Shown here: in pieces, positions 19,001 through 25,825 of the stretch
How positions within the stretch are numbered: position 1 is the first letter of the stretch
How the letters are laid out: each line of letters opens with the position of its first letter
Origin: a virus
Virus record (IMG/VR): IMGVR_UViG_3300015242_000022
Coordinates: 1 to 56,649 of that record
Strand: one strand, 5' to 3'
Length of the DNA stretch: 56,649 nt
Translations under genes and position numbers: made by a program
The notes under the pieces: model-generated
Databases searched by the model: none
The model's input: only the letters and a program-made list of their open reading frames with translations
Told to the model about the DNA's origin: nothing

Positions 19001-21434
19001 TTGACAGTACATTACGCTGAATTTCTCCAGTCTGCTCATTCTTTAAGTCGTAATATTGCTCGCCCTTGGATTTATCGGATTCGGTTTGCGGGACGATTGC
19101 TTCAACTGTGAAGGGCGTAAGCTGCTTCCCGAGCATAACCCTTTGTCCGACTGCTGGTTCTGGAATAGTTTCAGGAATGCTTTGACGTTCTGCTTCGACG
19201 GGTTGTGAAATTGTAGGTTCATTTACTTTCTCGGCTTCTGCGGCTGGCTGCTCAACTTCTGCTGGTGCCAACTCTGTAGTTGCTTGCTCACTCGGGATGG
19301 CGGTTTGGGCTGGGGCTTCTTCATTTACGACTGGACGAGTTTCGCTTCCTTCTGCTCCTTGGTTAACTTGAGGCTCCGGTTGTTCCAAAACTCTCGATGA
19401 GCCTTCACTATTTGCGGGAATTCCTTCTTCTCCCGCCTGTGGTACGACTTCAAGGTTCGTTGTATTATCTGTCGATCTGTCATTTGCTTGTTCAACAATA
19501 GGTTCTTCGGGAATTACTACTGAATTCCCATTTTGTGCAGAATTAGTAGTTAGCTCTTCTGTATTGGCCTCTTCCAGTTTACGAAAGGCTTCATCCGCCT
19601 CATCAAGCTCATCTGTCAGTTCAGGCGAAGCCACTGAAGCCGGGGTATTCGCCACATGCTCAGCAATCTTCGCAACTGTTGCACCAGTCAATGGGGCGTA
19701 ATTCTCATCGGCATTGGTAGCAGCCGCACCTAACCGTTCAACCTTTACATCCTTTGACGCCTGTTCGACTTCTTTCCTGATCTCAGGAGGAGTGGATGGC
19801 TCTTTGTGTAAAGCTTCGGCAACTTGATGCGCTCCACCAAACAGACCACCTGCTACGCCTCCAATAATACCAGCATAAACCGCTTCATTAATGATCTGCT
19901 CCTGGGATTTGTCTGGATTGGTGGTAGCTTTCTCGACAATCCCTTGAACGAGTTGATCTGTGAATTCCTCGGCAGCTTCAGCAGAGAAATCTATTCCGAG
20001 TTCCTTGGTTATCCCTAGAACGGTTTTCTTGGCTGCTTCCTTGGCCTCATTTCGGAATACCGACTCCACACCATACTTGCCTCCCAATGTGGTTATAATG
20101 GCCGTAGAAAGCCCTGTAGCGATGGCTGGGACAAAAGCAGCCTGTGCGGCCTCGTCTTCGGTTTTACCCTGTTTCTGATAATCCTCCATCGCTTGGAGAT
20201 AAGATGACCCGAATTGCTGGAATCCTGATCCAACTACTGATCCCGCGAATCCTGCTCCACCAGCCTTTTCTAGGAGGTTGGTTGCTCCGGCTAGGGCGCG
20301 AACTCCTGATAGTCCTTTAACTGCGATCCCTGCTGCTCCACCAGCTAGTAATGGAGCAACGGTACTGATGACTCCTGCTGTGATATCGGCTACGGGCTTG
20401 GCTCCTCCGAGAAGTTCGGATTGTTGGGAAAGCTTACTCGCCTCGGCATTGGTATCAGCAGCCACATCCTGAATGGCGTCCTGAGCGATTCCTTCTCCTG
20501 GGACGAGTTGTGCAACAGCCCGCGCAACACCGTATCCGCTTTGGGCGGTTTGCTGCCATCCGAGTTTAGCCCCTAGACCGATTTGTCCAACAGTAGCGCG
20601 GATGTTCTCAATGGTTCCAAGGTCTTTCGACTTCTTGAGATAATCTTGCAGGCGCGCTGTTGGATCATCTCCATAGTTGGCGAGAGGGTTGTCCCGTTTG
20701 AAGGTTTTATACTCATCCGTGCCTTCCAGTACTCCCAGCATTTGATCTGCGGTCTTCTGGCGAATCTGTGGATAATTGGCAAGAGTTTTGGCCTTCTCCT
20801 GTGGAGTGGCATCCGTTTCCTCAACTGCCTTTTTGTAGGCTTCGGGATCAAAAGTCAGTTCAGGCTGTACATAGATATTCCCCTCAAGGGCAAATGCTGG
20901 AATCTTTCCATCATTCCAGTCTTTAGCCAACTTAGCTCGCTCTAAATAATTATCCTGCTTTTCTTTCGGAATTCCTGTAAAATCAGTGTCTGCCGGAACA
21001 GCCGGAACCCCCTGTTTGGCTAGAAGTTCCTGATCCTTCAGTTGATTGGATAATCCTGTCACCATCTCCAGCGGCGTCTTAGGCTGGGCCGCTATGGCCT
21101 TCTGCTGGGCGTTATCGGCCTCTCTGGCTACTTTGGTTCCCTGCTCGTAGGTTACTGGCTCATCGCCGTATTCCTTGGCTTTGGTCTTAACGAAATCCGC
21201 GAAATTGGTTTTCCCATCATTGTCGTTCCAGAGATTGTTTCCCTTGAAATAACTGATCGCGCTGTCGCTCCAGTTCGTGAGCTTCGCCATCTTCTGCATG
21301 GGGTCGAGAGATTTGAACGAATCATCTTTCTCGATGGTTTGCCACGATTCCGGCTGCTTCTCGATCTCGAATCCTTCTGGTAGGGAAGATTCGGGAGTTT
21401 CTATTTCAAAACCAGCAGGAAGGGCGGATGGCAC
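13008..21434 (-). CDS. Giant polyvalent/ejection virion protein with embedded sigma-70-like domain
   Basis: A 2808-residue protein from GTG 21434 (in-frame TAA just upstream). The N-terminus has two LPxGFEIE repeats (residues 6-27), as in phage ejected proteins. Residues about 340-550 hold Gly/Ala-rich hydrophobic segments (TAGVISTVAPLLAGGAAG; AGIIGGVAGGLFGGA). Residues about 640-760 are an acidic Pro/Glu linker. Near 940 the motif VFEEEAIHVAQH resembles a degenerate metallopeptidase site. Residues about 1160-1330 match sigma regions 2 and 4: DVNDLQQEGHLKLFNAIQKF, FDPSRG, then LPGRERTALQMRAEGYDL and IGDLIGMSHEGVNKVIKR. The remainder is mostly helical, with SAIFLVRD-type and TIVTLLLGLG membrane-like segments near 2180 and 2490. 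It is probably packaged and injected; the sigma part may redirect host RNA polymerase. Family assignment is by pattern; the sigma call is strong. Confidence 0.9.
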   Translation of the reverse strand: MPSALPAGFEIETPESSLPEGFEIEKQPESWQTIEKDDSFKSLDPMQKMAKLTNWSDSAISYFKGNNLWNDNDGKTNFADFVKTKAKEYGDEPVTYEQGTKVAREADNAQQKAIAAQPKTPLEMVTGLSNQLKDQELLAKQGVPAVPADTDFTGIPKEKQDNYLERAKLAKDWNDGKIPAFALEGNIYVQPELTFDPEAYKKAVEETDATPQEKAKTLANYPQIRQKTADQMLGVLEGTDEYKTFKRDNPLANYGDDPTARLQDYLKKSKDLGTIENIRATVGQIGLGAKLGWQQTAQSGYGVARAVAQLVPGEGIAQDAIQDVAADTNAEASKLSQQSELLGGAKPVADITAGVISTVAPLLAGGAAGIAVKGLSGVRALAGATNLLEKAGGAGFAGSVVGSGFQQFGSSYLQAMEDYQKQGKTEDEAAQAAFVPAIATGLSTAIITTLGGKYGVESVFRNEAKEAAKKTVLGITKELGIDFSAEAAEEFTDQLVQGIVEKATTNPDKSQEQIINEAVYAGIIGGVAGGLFGGAHQVAEALHKEPSTPPEIRKEVEQASKDVKVERLGAAATNADENYAPLTGATVAKIAEHVANTPASVASPELTDELDEADEAFRKLEEANTEELTTNSAQNGNSVVIPEEPIVEQANDRSTDNTTNLEVVPQAGEEGIPANSEGSSRVLEQPEPQVNQGAEGSETRPVVNEEAPAQTAIPSEQATTELAPAEVEQPAAEAEKVNEPTISQPVEAERQSIPETIPEPAVGQRVMLGKQLTPFTVEAIVPQTESDKSKGEQYYDLKNEQTGEIQRNVLSTDFRPIKGKQKPKKTTPNEKSVTQVAPKAPIEGGSRTEASNVSNKNLGDERASRTKDLKRRAESAFGKDLANVDFSKLQGIEDAGIQVSFEKDGTESNVGFLGNGDLVLNINPDSFESNESPAKISKVFEEEAIHVAQHLALRKQWEEAGKPGYYSTFIRNKGVELQRDLIERWNQIKDKKQKDVIEKALVGAYNLYYQPFWESRSKIRIVGELINELNDGAESSSKSAPNHISYVIELTRQLHQLKRNGQITESLFKQFINEIGKWFHKAFGDLKQIVKEFGDDGILSKSQVAKFINDYEAIINGGYPSKNFIPKGESSERSKLDKLFAKSESDRPLGATNLVQTFGPITDEQANIIKSEETAKIIKNLAYKFSNVSGMDVNDLQQEGHLKLFNAIQKFDPSRGNSGKFVNQVVGNQFKTIYEQQLRKQYESLNEPLHEGGGEKIDSVSSEPIPEGADVGRFDIIRDAVKKLPGRERTALQMRAEGYDLRTIGDLIGMSHEGVNKVIKRVTAQLRSTLAKEGITSVDDIFPGSRERTQYLPIKYGAETDETRIVEQATEAKLASDDYIQDLRAATKKEDDGIRTFSKREEARRSQVGGVEEVGHLYNPVKMEPAKEAVREKAFNGSQQPSEESTAHAWDYIGRLTDLETGEANEAAGEINRITGTDLGAALLQNELLGYSVRLAATGDSKMLNHLLATVNLMPTSELGTGQSANAQFLRSRAEFESHLITGAKAVIDQADEQTARILAGGTPTLGDLAKIKEIKQELTRMKLTPEDALEGLQKRFEGIEQTIQKTFQREGITIGNDMLEAIRQLAQMGYDDKGEFTFTYNPEAGPNASEKTIKSLVATGVKSYAGTLKESGANALNSTFWKTLASTENKIGPLAEIDQAQTAQLAAIVQQTLKGMGLQGTPPNTKLTDIEKVASILGKQELSKEKVKLADEKIRESIKDNMEKAIESASDEKSKLAAKAYYSSLLTAWDTSMQRQLNMPVSDAMMRRLISTELSEANTTLRDLHKGNKGDEVSAKKAAVDSILRKLGAVSWKEMEYKALESWLNKTFDGMMQTKATEIAAQKLKSDAKKAAAQTPDATAEGIIEGMAKSQSDTQGWSKPQQNAIKKIIKDDLSNTPNMGRKGPWQSQLIASLVNAGVSEETAQRLADVTWREHQIKSANHQIKAEQDAAEKGPLAAIVDAILATPISQQSSPTWVNDAIMQYLRSAGLSTEQATNIAKAMAPVLKKRFEEAQIKAAEKSIKTYAPWADREKIEPVKAKSDLEKILQAVRSRALDPSSSFSDEIAKKNGWTGFSDEQFKRLAELDDIINSETSTLQAKTKAQDEIMDIVRKAKIQPSWKATISEYYTGQALGGIPTAAVNIGSPAIFLVRDVITDGAAAIAANPAQLPNVGRNFVNAMNGWVSEVSFALKNDVYTKETNEFLAGNKNLKAILESGYSDWDKGDYKKAMMKIVFGLADYTRRVLSALDQGSVSVVEQYNLSRYAQSTMKRAGIPQSEINQALSYVIEVKNRYYQNAVAAGMAPNEAGAASNDAARDAWRGALADKNISGTNVERAALLDGLGVVGRKGKDKEEDLGFSSFPAFWIMKKIAGDNKDPAAASIFTRIMYGFFMIPARTVHNGAWYSPYGFVRLGINKILKNSDYNPYARSLATDIQTRARMNDAIAGTIVTLLLGLGASGSGDDDDKKYSLVVTGNGPSQINDKAYYDAWIKKYQPWSIYLKVNGVRFGLNVGRGGEAILWATAFAAALDDWKLKSKKNQGRRAPKDLNGAAEVIGSIFSASMVRGPYSAFTRGIYDYKSPVPPLEQLASKVSFTGKTFIPILGNSLTKNISDFFSTPTDRTSMEGSLLSNIPFAAPIFGKPAINALGDPIRDNTMSAKFWKLGSPIVVDIPENSPKQALYKLILKNGQGPTTPVRSTVEATVGRPISDGEWYNYAKAYGDKLSFQMMKNLKTLEKKDFQGFKNELDIYSKYAKDAGAEVFPESNKAKMK
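17330..17344 (+). repeat. Dispersed 15-bp motif copy (antisense inside giant gene)
   Basis: Plus-strand CTTGTTCAACAATAC, 14 of 15. The coding strand reads IVEQA. Confidence 0.65.
19487..19501 (+). repeat. Dispersed 15-bp motif copy (antisense inside giant gene)
   Basis: Plus-strand CTTGTTCAACAATAG. The coding strand again reads IVEQA, in the disordered linker. Confidence 0.65.
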
Positions 21435-21454
21435 GGCCTTTAATTACTACCCCG

Positions 21455-21712
21455 TCAAAAAGTTGACAAGGATTTACATGCCTTCAGAATCGCTTCCTCC
21501 AGTCCCCTACCATCAAGAGACCACTCTATTCGTGGACAGCCTGCGCGTCGCCACCGGAACAGCACAGTTGCTGCTTTCAGATAGGATTGGAAAGTTCTAC
21601 CCCAAGTCACAAAACATATCGGGTCTGCCATATCCTCAAGCATATTTGATAGTAGAGGGAATATCCGAAGGGCTGATTGTACGAAACGTTCGTCAAAATG
21701 AGGTGAGTCCAT
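21455..21712 (-). CDS. Small hypothetical protein, 85 aa (strand uncertain)
   Basis: The frame from ATG 21712 fills the gap between two co-directional minus genes (7 nt after the upstream stop, 20 nt before the giant gene's start). It begins MDSPHFDERFVQSALRIF and ends in an amphipathic helix (GRGLEEAILKACKSLSTF). A plus-strand frame over the same bases (ATG 21478 to TAG 21750) also looks protein-like but would overlap the C-terminus of the neighbouring minus gene. Operon logic favours minus; base composition does not decide. Confidence 0.4.
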   Translation of the reverse strand: MDSPHFDERFVQSALRIFPLLSNMLEDMADPICFVTWGRTFQSYLKAATVLFRWRRAGCPRIEWSLDGRGLEEAILKACKSLSTF

Positions 21713-21719
21713 GCGAAGA

Positions 21720-22814
21720 TTATTGGGTCACCCAATTTCCGTCTCTGTAGATCTTGACCTCGCCAGTCTGCTTATTAACCGCCCTGGTTCCATTGGCGAT
21801 TGGTGTAGGGGTGGCGCTGGATGCTCCGGCTCCGACCAGTGATCCTGGAGTAACCTTGGAATTTACAGAACTCGATTGGTCGCTATGCAGAGATTCATAC
21901 TCCTGTAGCTGTTTATCGAGGAAATCGTATCGCTGTTTATCTCGTGAACTCAGGTCATCGTACTCCAGCTTTTCACCTTTTGGTCCTTTCAGAAAATTGT
22001 CATGACGCAGGGACATGGCATTGTAATCAGCGGGAGTGAACTGACGCGCTATAGCTTTCGCAGTTGTCGAATCTTCCTTGGCCCTGCTGATCTGCTTCTG
22101 GGATACCGCTAGGGCGTTAAATGGATCGCCGCCATTGGACGCCAATGCCTCATCATAGGCCGACAGCGCGTCTTCTCCGTACTTAGCCGCTTCTCCTCTT
22201 GTGCTGTTAACGGAGTGCTGCTTGAGTATTTCCTGCTGCGCTTGGGCTGCGGCTTGGCGTCCAATAAATGTGCGATCATCGGTTTCCTCAGAATGGACAT
22301 GCTGCTGTCTCGTGCTAAGAAGCCGTGAAGCTAGTTCACGAAATCCAGGGTTTTGAAAAGCCAAGGGATTTGCTTTCTGGAATTCGGTGAACTTGGCCTC
22401 AAAGTCTGGAGATTTCGGATCGAAGTCGCCTAGCTGTTGTGTCGCCGTTAGTGCCTGTTGATTTACTCTTGTGTCGTACAGATCCTTTTTCTGGGCCAAC
22501 ACCTGGTTGAGTTGTTGTCCACTGACCTCAAGCTGCTCCCGTTGCTGCTGAGTCTGCAACTGTTGCATAGCCAGTTGCTCTTGAATGGGGACAAGCGGTT
22601 GGCCATATCGGGTTGTACGTAGAGGATAGCCGTTGTTGGCGTCTGGGAACTCGTATTCACTTTTAACGGATGGGCTCATTACGGCCATGTTCTGCATCCG
22701 TTGAACCATGGGCGGAATTGTCTGAACAGGCATACTAGGGTAGATTGAGCCAATATAGGCGCCTCCGGGTAGTGGCGATATGAATATCGTTTGAGCGATC
22801 AGTAGGGAAAGCAT
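21720..22814 (-). CDS. Glutamine-rich coiled-coil virion-type protein
   Basis: A 364-residue protein: a short hydrophobic start (MLSLLIAQTIFISPLPGG), a long Q-rich helix (about residues 80-120, QEQLAMQQLQTQQQREQLEV), a charged middle, and a Ser/Pro/Thr linker ending in a GTRAVNKQTGEVKIYRDGNW beta-hairpin module. Such composition is typical of minor virion or internal proteins. It lies between the giant protein and another disordered protein in the same direction, so all three are probably co-packaged. A TTGACA-N17-TAAGTA promoter ends 5 nt before ATG, predicting a leaderless mRNA. Confidence 0.6.
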   Translation of the reverse strand: MLSLLIAQTIFISPLPGGAYIGSIYPSMPVQTIPPMVQRMQNMAVMSPSVKSEYEFPDANNGYPLRTTRYGQPLVPIQEQLAMQQLQTQQQREQLEVSGQQLNQVLAQKKDLYDTRVNQQALTATQQLGDFDPKSPDFEAKFTEFQKANPLAFQNPGFRELASRLLSTRQQHVHSEETDDRTFIGRQAAAQAQQEILKQHSVNSTRGEAAKYGEDALSAYDEALASNGGDPFNALAVSQKQISRAKEDSTTAKAIARQFTPADYNAMSLRHDNFLKGPKGEKLEYDDLSSRDKQRYDFLDKQLQEYESLHSDQSSSVNSKVTPGSLVGAGASSATPTPIANGTRAVNKQTGEVKIYRDGNWVTQ

Positions 22815-22819
22815 TCATA

Positions 22820-22848
22820 TACTTACTGTTCGTTTTTCGGGTTGTCAA
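22820..22848 (-). promoter_or_regulatory. Sigma-70-type promoter (minus), leaderless
   Basis: Minus strand TTGACA (22848-22843), 17-nt spacer, TAAGTA (22825-22820). Start codon at 22814 is only 5 nt beyond the -10, so transcription should begin at or in the ATG. Confidence 0.7.
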
Positions 22849-22849
22849 C

Positions 22850-23605
22850 TTACTGAGAATTTGATGCAAAGCCGTTGGACTGCTGGACCTGTTTCGTACT
22901 GCGAAGCTTGTTCAACCAGTATTGGAGATTGGCGGTCGAACTGCGGTTTGGAGTAGAATACGCATCATCGGCTTGTTGCTGGGCATTTAGGCCGTATAGG
23001 GGCTGCCCTTGGCGAGTAGCTCTATCTGCCGCTATCCTCGCCCGATTATGCTGGCCGCTGGCGTAATTCTGGAGACTTCTGGCATCCTGTTCCTCTTGTA
23101 GCGAAGGAACCTCAAGCTTTTGAGATATCAGGTTACCTCTATCGTCGTATTGCATCTCTCCCAATTGTGCTGTTCCGAGAGAATTTGGATCAACCCCGAT
23201 ATCAGTCAGAAATTGGTTGTACTTGTTGGTCTGGAGATTATCGGCCTGCGCTCTGGTTAGCGGGATATTGCGTCCCTTCTCGTCTTGAATCGTTGGTGCA
23301 CCAGATTTTCCACCAACTCCGTATTCTCGGATGTTTTCTGCCAAGGAGGCTGTTTTGGCTGGATCTGAGGCTACGGAGGCAGGAGAATCCTGTAACGGTC
23401 CGGTATAGGGTATCTGGGTTAAGCCGGAGTCTATCTGATCTCGTGTGCCTAGGGCGTCGTTGGCCGGGAGGCCGTTGATATAGGATGCGCCACCTCTCGC
23501 TGCACTGGATTGCCGATGCAACCTTTGGAATGTGGCGAAATCGTCCCTTGCAGCAGCTTCCTGCATCTGCCTGTCCAGTTCATCTTGGTCGTTCTTTTTG
23601 GCCAT
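22850..23605 (-). CDS. Disordered virion-associated protein
   Basis: A 252-residue protein from ATG 23605 (MAKKNDQDELDRQMQEAAAR). An upstream in-frame start at 23719 would place coding over a GCAACAGTTGC junction element, so the shorter form is preferred. Rich in Gln, Asn, Ser and Ala, with repeated short helices (EEQDARSLQNYASGQHNRAR) and a C-terminal NLQYWLNKLRS. No catalytic motif. Head of the minus-strand block that includes the giant protein. Probable minor structural/internal protein. Confidence 0.55.
   Translation of the reverse strand: MAKKNDQDELDRQMQEAAARDDFATFQRLHRQSSAARGGASYINGLPANDALGTRDQIDSGLTQIPYTGPLQDSPASVASDPAKTASLAENIREYGVGGKSGAPTIQDEKGRNIPLTRAQADNLQTNKYNQFLTDIGVDPNSLGTAQLGEMQYDDRGNLISQKLEVPSLQEEQDARSLQNYASGQHNRARIAADRATRQGQPLYGLNAQQQADDAYSTPNRSSTANLQYWLNKLRSTKQVQQSNGFASNSQ
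22907..22921 (+). repeat. Dispersed 15-bp motif, degenerate copy
   Basis: Plus-strand CTTGTTCAACCAGTA, matching the first twelve positions; antisense within the 22850-23605 gene. Confidence 0.35.
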
Positions 23606-23743
23606 AGCGGGTTGTTTTGTTGGGCGAGGGATAAGCTTTCTGCGCAACTGTTGCAAGAATATGTTGATCGGTTGCTCTGGTTCTGAAATAAAAGGGGTTG
23701 CAAAGAGGTGGTGACGCATCTAACGATTTCCTTGGTTCAGAAT

Positions 23744-23800
23744 AGATTGAACAAGGGCTCCAGGTCGCGTCACCGGCTTGGAGCCCTTATTTATTTCAAT
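23744..23800 (+). terminator. Extended hairpin/attenuator before replication gene
   Basis: Strong stem AAGGGCTCCA/TGGAGCCCTT (23753 to about 23788) followed by TATTTATTT, with outer arms AGATTGA/TCAATCT (23744-23750, 23794-23800). The outer arm ends 2 nt before the ATG at 23803. It can act as an intrinsic terminator on plus and could occlude the ribosome site. Confidence 0.6.
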
Positions 23801-23802
23801 CT

Positions 23803-24582
23803 ATGTCGCCAACCAGAATCGCAAAACCTTCTCGCATGAAGAAGATCAAGAGTGTCGTTATACGAGAGGATTACGTACTCATCACCGGAGATTTCCGAAA
23901 AGCCCTCATTCTCGGTCAGTTTCTGTACTGGACTGAAAAAGCTCGTGATGTCGATAAGGTCATCGAAGAGCATAACCAGCGTCGAACAGTTTCAGGAGAA
24001 GAGCCTATTCCGTATTGCGAGGGGTGGATTTACAAGAGCGCAAAGGAGCTTCGGGTCGAATTGATGCTGGATTGTTCCGAAGAGAAGATACGGAAGGAGG
24101 TGTCTCTTCTGAAGGATATGGGGTATCTCATAACCCGAAGCAACCCCCTTTATGGGTTTGATAGAACCATCCAATACCGCGTCGATTTTCTGTTCCTTTG
24201 TAGGAAATTGAAGGAGATCGGGTTCGGGTTAGATGGGTACTATTTCTCTGAACTTGGAGCGCATCCTGAGATTGACGCCATTCCACACTGTGTGGGATCG
24301 AGGCCACGCTATGTGGAAGCAATACCAGAGATTACAGGTTCAGAGATTAAAGAAAAAGAAAAGAAGGGGCTGTTCCATCCTTTATATCCTTATCCAAAGA
24401 CGGTGGAAGAGATGCAGGAGATTCTGGAATTCCATGGCATAGAGTATAATCCAAACCACGGAGATAAGTTCTTTTTCGAGATGGAAGCATGTGATTGGAT
24501 CGTTAAAGGACAACGGGTATTCGACTGGATATCGCTTTATCAGGCTAGGCTGAACTTTATAGATGAACAGAATAGCTGGTAG
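23803..24582 (+). CDS. Winged-helix replication-type protein
   Basis: A 259-residue protein. The N-terminal half (about residues 14-135) has the pattern seen in phage/plasmid replication and primosome-type proteins: VVIREDYVLITGDFRKALIL, QFLYWTEKA, WIYKSAKELRVELML, EEKIRKEVSLLKDMGYLIT and GFDRTIQYRVDF. A basic linker (KEKEKKG) leads to a C-terminal helical region. The family binds DNA and recruits helicase. Start ATG 23803 abuts a hairpin; ATG 23836 (MKKIKSVVIRED) is the alternative and would free the site. A second initiator-like gene lies at 54.3 kb, so this one may be a regulator instead. Confidence 0.6.
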   Translation: MSPTRIAKPSRMKKIKSVVIREDYVLITGDFRKALILGQFLYWTEKARDVDKVIEEHNQRRTVSGEEPIPYCEGWIYKSAKELRVELMLDCSEEKIRKEVSLLKDMGYLITRSNPLYGFDRTIQYRVDFLFLCRKLKEIGFGLDGYYFSELGAHPEIDAIPHCVGSRPRYVEAIPEITGSEIKEKEKKGLFHPLYPYPKTVEEMQEILEFHGIEYNPNHGDKFFFEMEACDWIVKGQRVFDWISLYQARLNFIDEQNSW

Positions 24583-24629
24583 ACAATCTCTTCACAACGG
24601 CAGCTTCTCCTTCAGCAACCCAACCACAG

Positions 24630-24710
24630 ATGACTTCTAATTCTCGTTCGACGATCAACTCAAAAACAAACCAAGTTACGCCCCGCCGCACAACCAGTTG
24701 CACAATATGA
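24630..24710 (+). CDS. Possible 26-aa leader peptide
   Basis: ATG 24630 to TGA 24710 encodes a Ser/Thr/Arg-rich peptide (MTSNSRSTINSKTNQVTPRR). Its stop overlaps the ATG of the next small gene (ATGA), the coupling seen throughout the genome. No other support. Confidence 0.25.
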   Translation: MTSNSRSTINSKTNQVTPRRTTSCTI

Positions 24711-24898
24711 ATAAATGGAAGATGAAGAAACTGAAGGCCAAGCTCAGGAAAACTGAGGAGGTCGAACGCAAGATAGGTGATCCTATTTTTGGACCAACTC
24801 CATACGGCTCCGTAGGCGGTCCTCACAATGTCTGCGGATTCGCTCCTCCTCGCCGCAAATGGGATAAGCAAGGGGATGATGAGGGTGTTGAGGTTTAA
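24707..24898 (+). CDS. Small basic/glycine-rich protein, 63 aa
   Basis: Starts MNKWKMKKLKAKLRKTEEVE, a strongly basic helix, then a Gly/Pro-rich half (GDPIFGPTPYGSVGGPHN) with one Cys and an acidic end. Probably expressed after the replication-type gene. No family is recognised. The N-terminal lysine-rich helix suggests nucleic-acid or membrane association; this is inference. Preceded by AGTTGCACAATATG, similar to the late-region junction element. Confidence 0.45.
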   Translation: MNKWKMKKLKAKLRKTEEVERKIGDPIFGPTPYGSVGGPHNVCGFAPPRRKWDKQGDDEGVEV

Positions 24899-24939
24899 AG
24901 CCCGCTACGGTCATTATAGACGCAGCAAATAGCCTCCCC

Positions 24940-25104
24940 ATGAATACACCGCCACCAACCCCAACCGAGCGAGCCGACAACTACCGAGAGCTCCAAAAGC
25001 TCAGCCGAGCCAACAGGTTCCTTTTGATGTTTGGACGGCCATTGATCCCGGAAACTGTTCTGATCATCATCGAGCCACACAATGAAAAACTCGTTGAACC
25101 ATAA
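24940..25104 (+). CDS. Small hypothetical protein, 54 aa
   Basis: ATG 24940 to TAA 25104. Begins MNTPPPTPTERADNYRELQK and has a hydrophobic strand/helix (PETVLIIIEPHNEK). Its last codons (LVEP-stop) are exactly the dispersed 15-bp motif. Overlaps the following plus gene by 23 nt. Proline-rich start and charged helix look genuine; no function recognised. Confidence 0.55.
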   Translation: MNTPPPTPTERADNYRELQKLSRANRFLLMFGRPLIPETVLIIIEPHNEKLVEP

Positions 25105-25291
25105 ACCAGTACTCACCGCAGCCCTGCTGAAGGAAATCTACAAAACCATCCGCGTGATAACTCCAGCCACTCAATACCGTATCGAACGAGTGGAGAACGG
25201 CGAAGGGGGATATCTGAATGTCGCCATCCCGGTTTACTCCTTGAAGGTAAAGAAAAAACGGGCACCCAGCGTAATTGCCGAATGCCCGTAG
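25082..25291 (+). CDS. Small hypothetical protein, 69 aa
   Basis: ATG 25082 overlaps the previous gene's end. It begins MKNSLNHKPVLTAALLKEIY and contains a beta-type stretch GGYLNVAIPVYSLKVKKKR. The C-terminal codons coincide with a minus-strand terminator stem, so the gene ends exactly where the convergent minus operon terminates. No family recognised. Confidence 0.5.
   Translation: MKNSLNHKPVLTAALLKEIYKTIRVITPATQYRIERVENGEGGYLNVAIPVYSLKVKKKRAPSVIAECP
25090..25104 (+). repeat. Dispersed 15-bp motif copy at gene junction
   Basis: CTCGTTGAACCATAA, exact. Forms the C-terminal LVEP-stop of one gene and lies just inside the start of the next. Confidence 0.8.
25252..25289 (-). terminator. Terminator of the 25.3-28.0 kb minus operon
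   Basis: Stem ACGGGCA/TGCCCGT (25258-25264, 25283-25289). On the minus strand it is followed by TTTTTTC. Embedded in the 3' end of the convergent plus gene. Confidence 0.7.
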
Positions 25292-25346
25292 CGGGTAACT
25301 ACTCCGCACTCACTGTAAGGGGTATTATGGTGGCAGGATCGGAAGA

Positions 25347-25607
25347 TCAGGACAAGAGCCATTTGTTGCTTACAATGAAATCCTCCAGCTTATCCAAAGA
25401 TTCATTCTGTCCGGGAAATCTGTCTCCACGCAAGGAGTGAAGAACTTCAATCGCTGTTGATGCACTTACAGCCATGCCGTCATTTATTTCTTTGCTTTCC
25501 AGCCTGAGCAGCTCTACAACTCGGTTGCAACTTGATGTTCCCCAGTTAAGAGGACCAATCCGTAAAATCTCAGGAATTATTTGGTGCCAGTATATTACGA
25601 ATTCCAT
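25347..25607 (-). CDS. Hypothetical protein, 86 aa
   Basis: Begins MEFVIYWHQIIPEILRIGPL, contains a helical middle (SASTAIEVLHSLRGDRF) and ends with an aromatic FIVSNKWLLS. Last gene of the small-gene operon, 5 nt after the upstream stop and before a minus-strand terminator. No recognised domain. Confidence 0.5.
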   Translation of the reverse strand: MEFVIYWHQIIPEILRIGPLNWGTSSCNRVVELLRLESKEINDGMAVSASTAIEVLHSLRGDRFPGQNESLDKLEDFIVSNKWLLS

Positions 25608-25612
25608 AATTG

Positions 25613-25822
25613 CTACTCTCTCCTCTGAAAAACCACCTCATAAGGCGCATACGTCCATACCGGATTCTCGATATACGAACGAACCCCAGATTTGATATAC
25701 CTCGGAATGACGTATTTCATTGGGTCATCGATTTTATGCCGAATCGCGTTAATGTAGGAATTGACATCTTCCATGGTTCGAAAACGGTTTCCTTCGGGGA
25801 ATTCGGGTTGTTTATTTTTCAT
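25613..25822 (-). CDS. Hypothetical protein, 69 aa
   Basis: Begins MKNKQPEFPEGNRFRTMEDV; rich in aromatic and basic residues (YIKSGVRSYIENPVWTYAPY). Three nt separate it from the upstream stop. No family recognised; typical early accessory protein by size and context. Confidence 0.5.
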   Translation of the reverse strand: MKNKQPEFPEGNRFRTMEDVNSYINAIRHKIDDPMKYVIPRYIKSGVRSYIENPVWTYAPYEVVFQRRE

Positions 25823-25825
25823 GGG

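Noticed and set aside
13254-21230. Numerous 60-170-codon plus-strand frames over the giant gene
   Set aside because: They are antisense to a continuous 2808-codon gene, lack start context and encode biased, unlikely proteins.
24557-24871. 104-codon minus frame
   Set aside because: Antisense to two plus genes, with unlikely composition and no operon partner.
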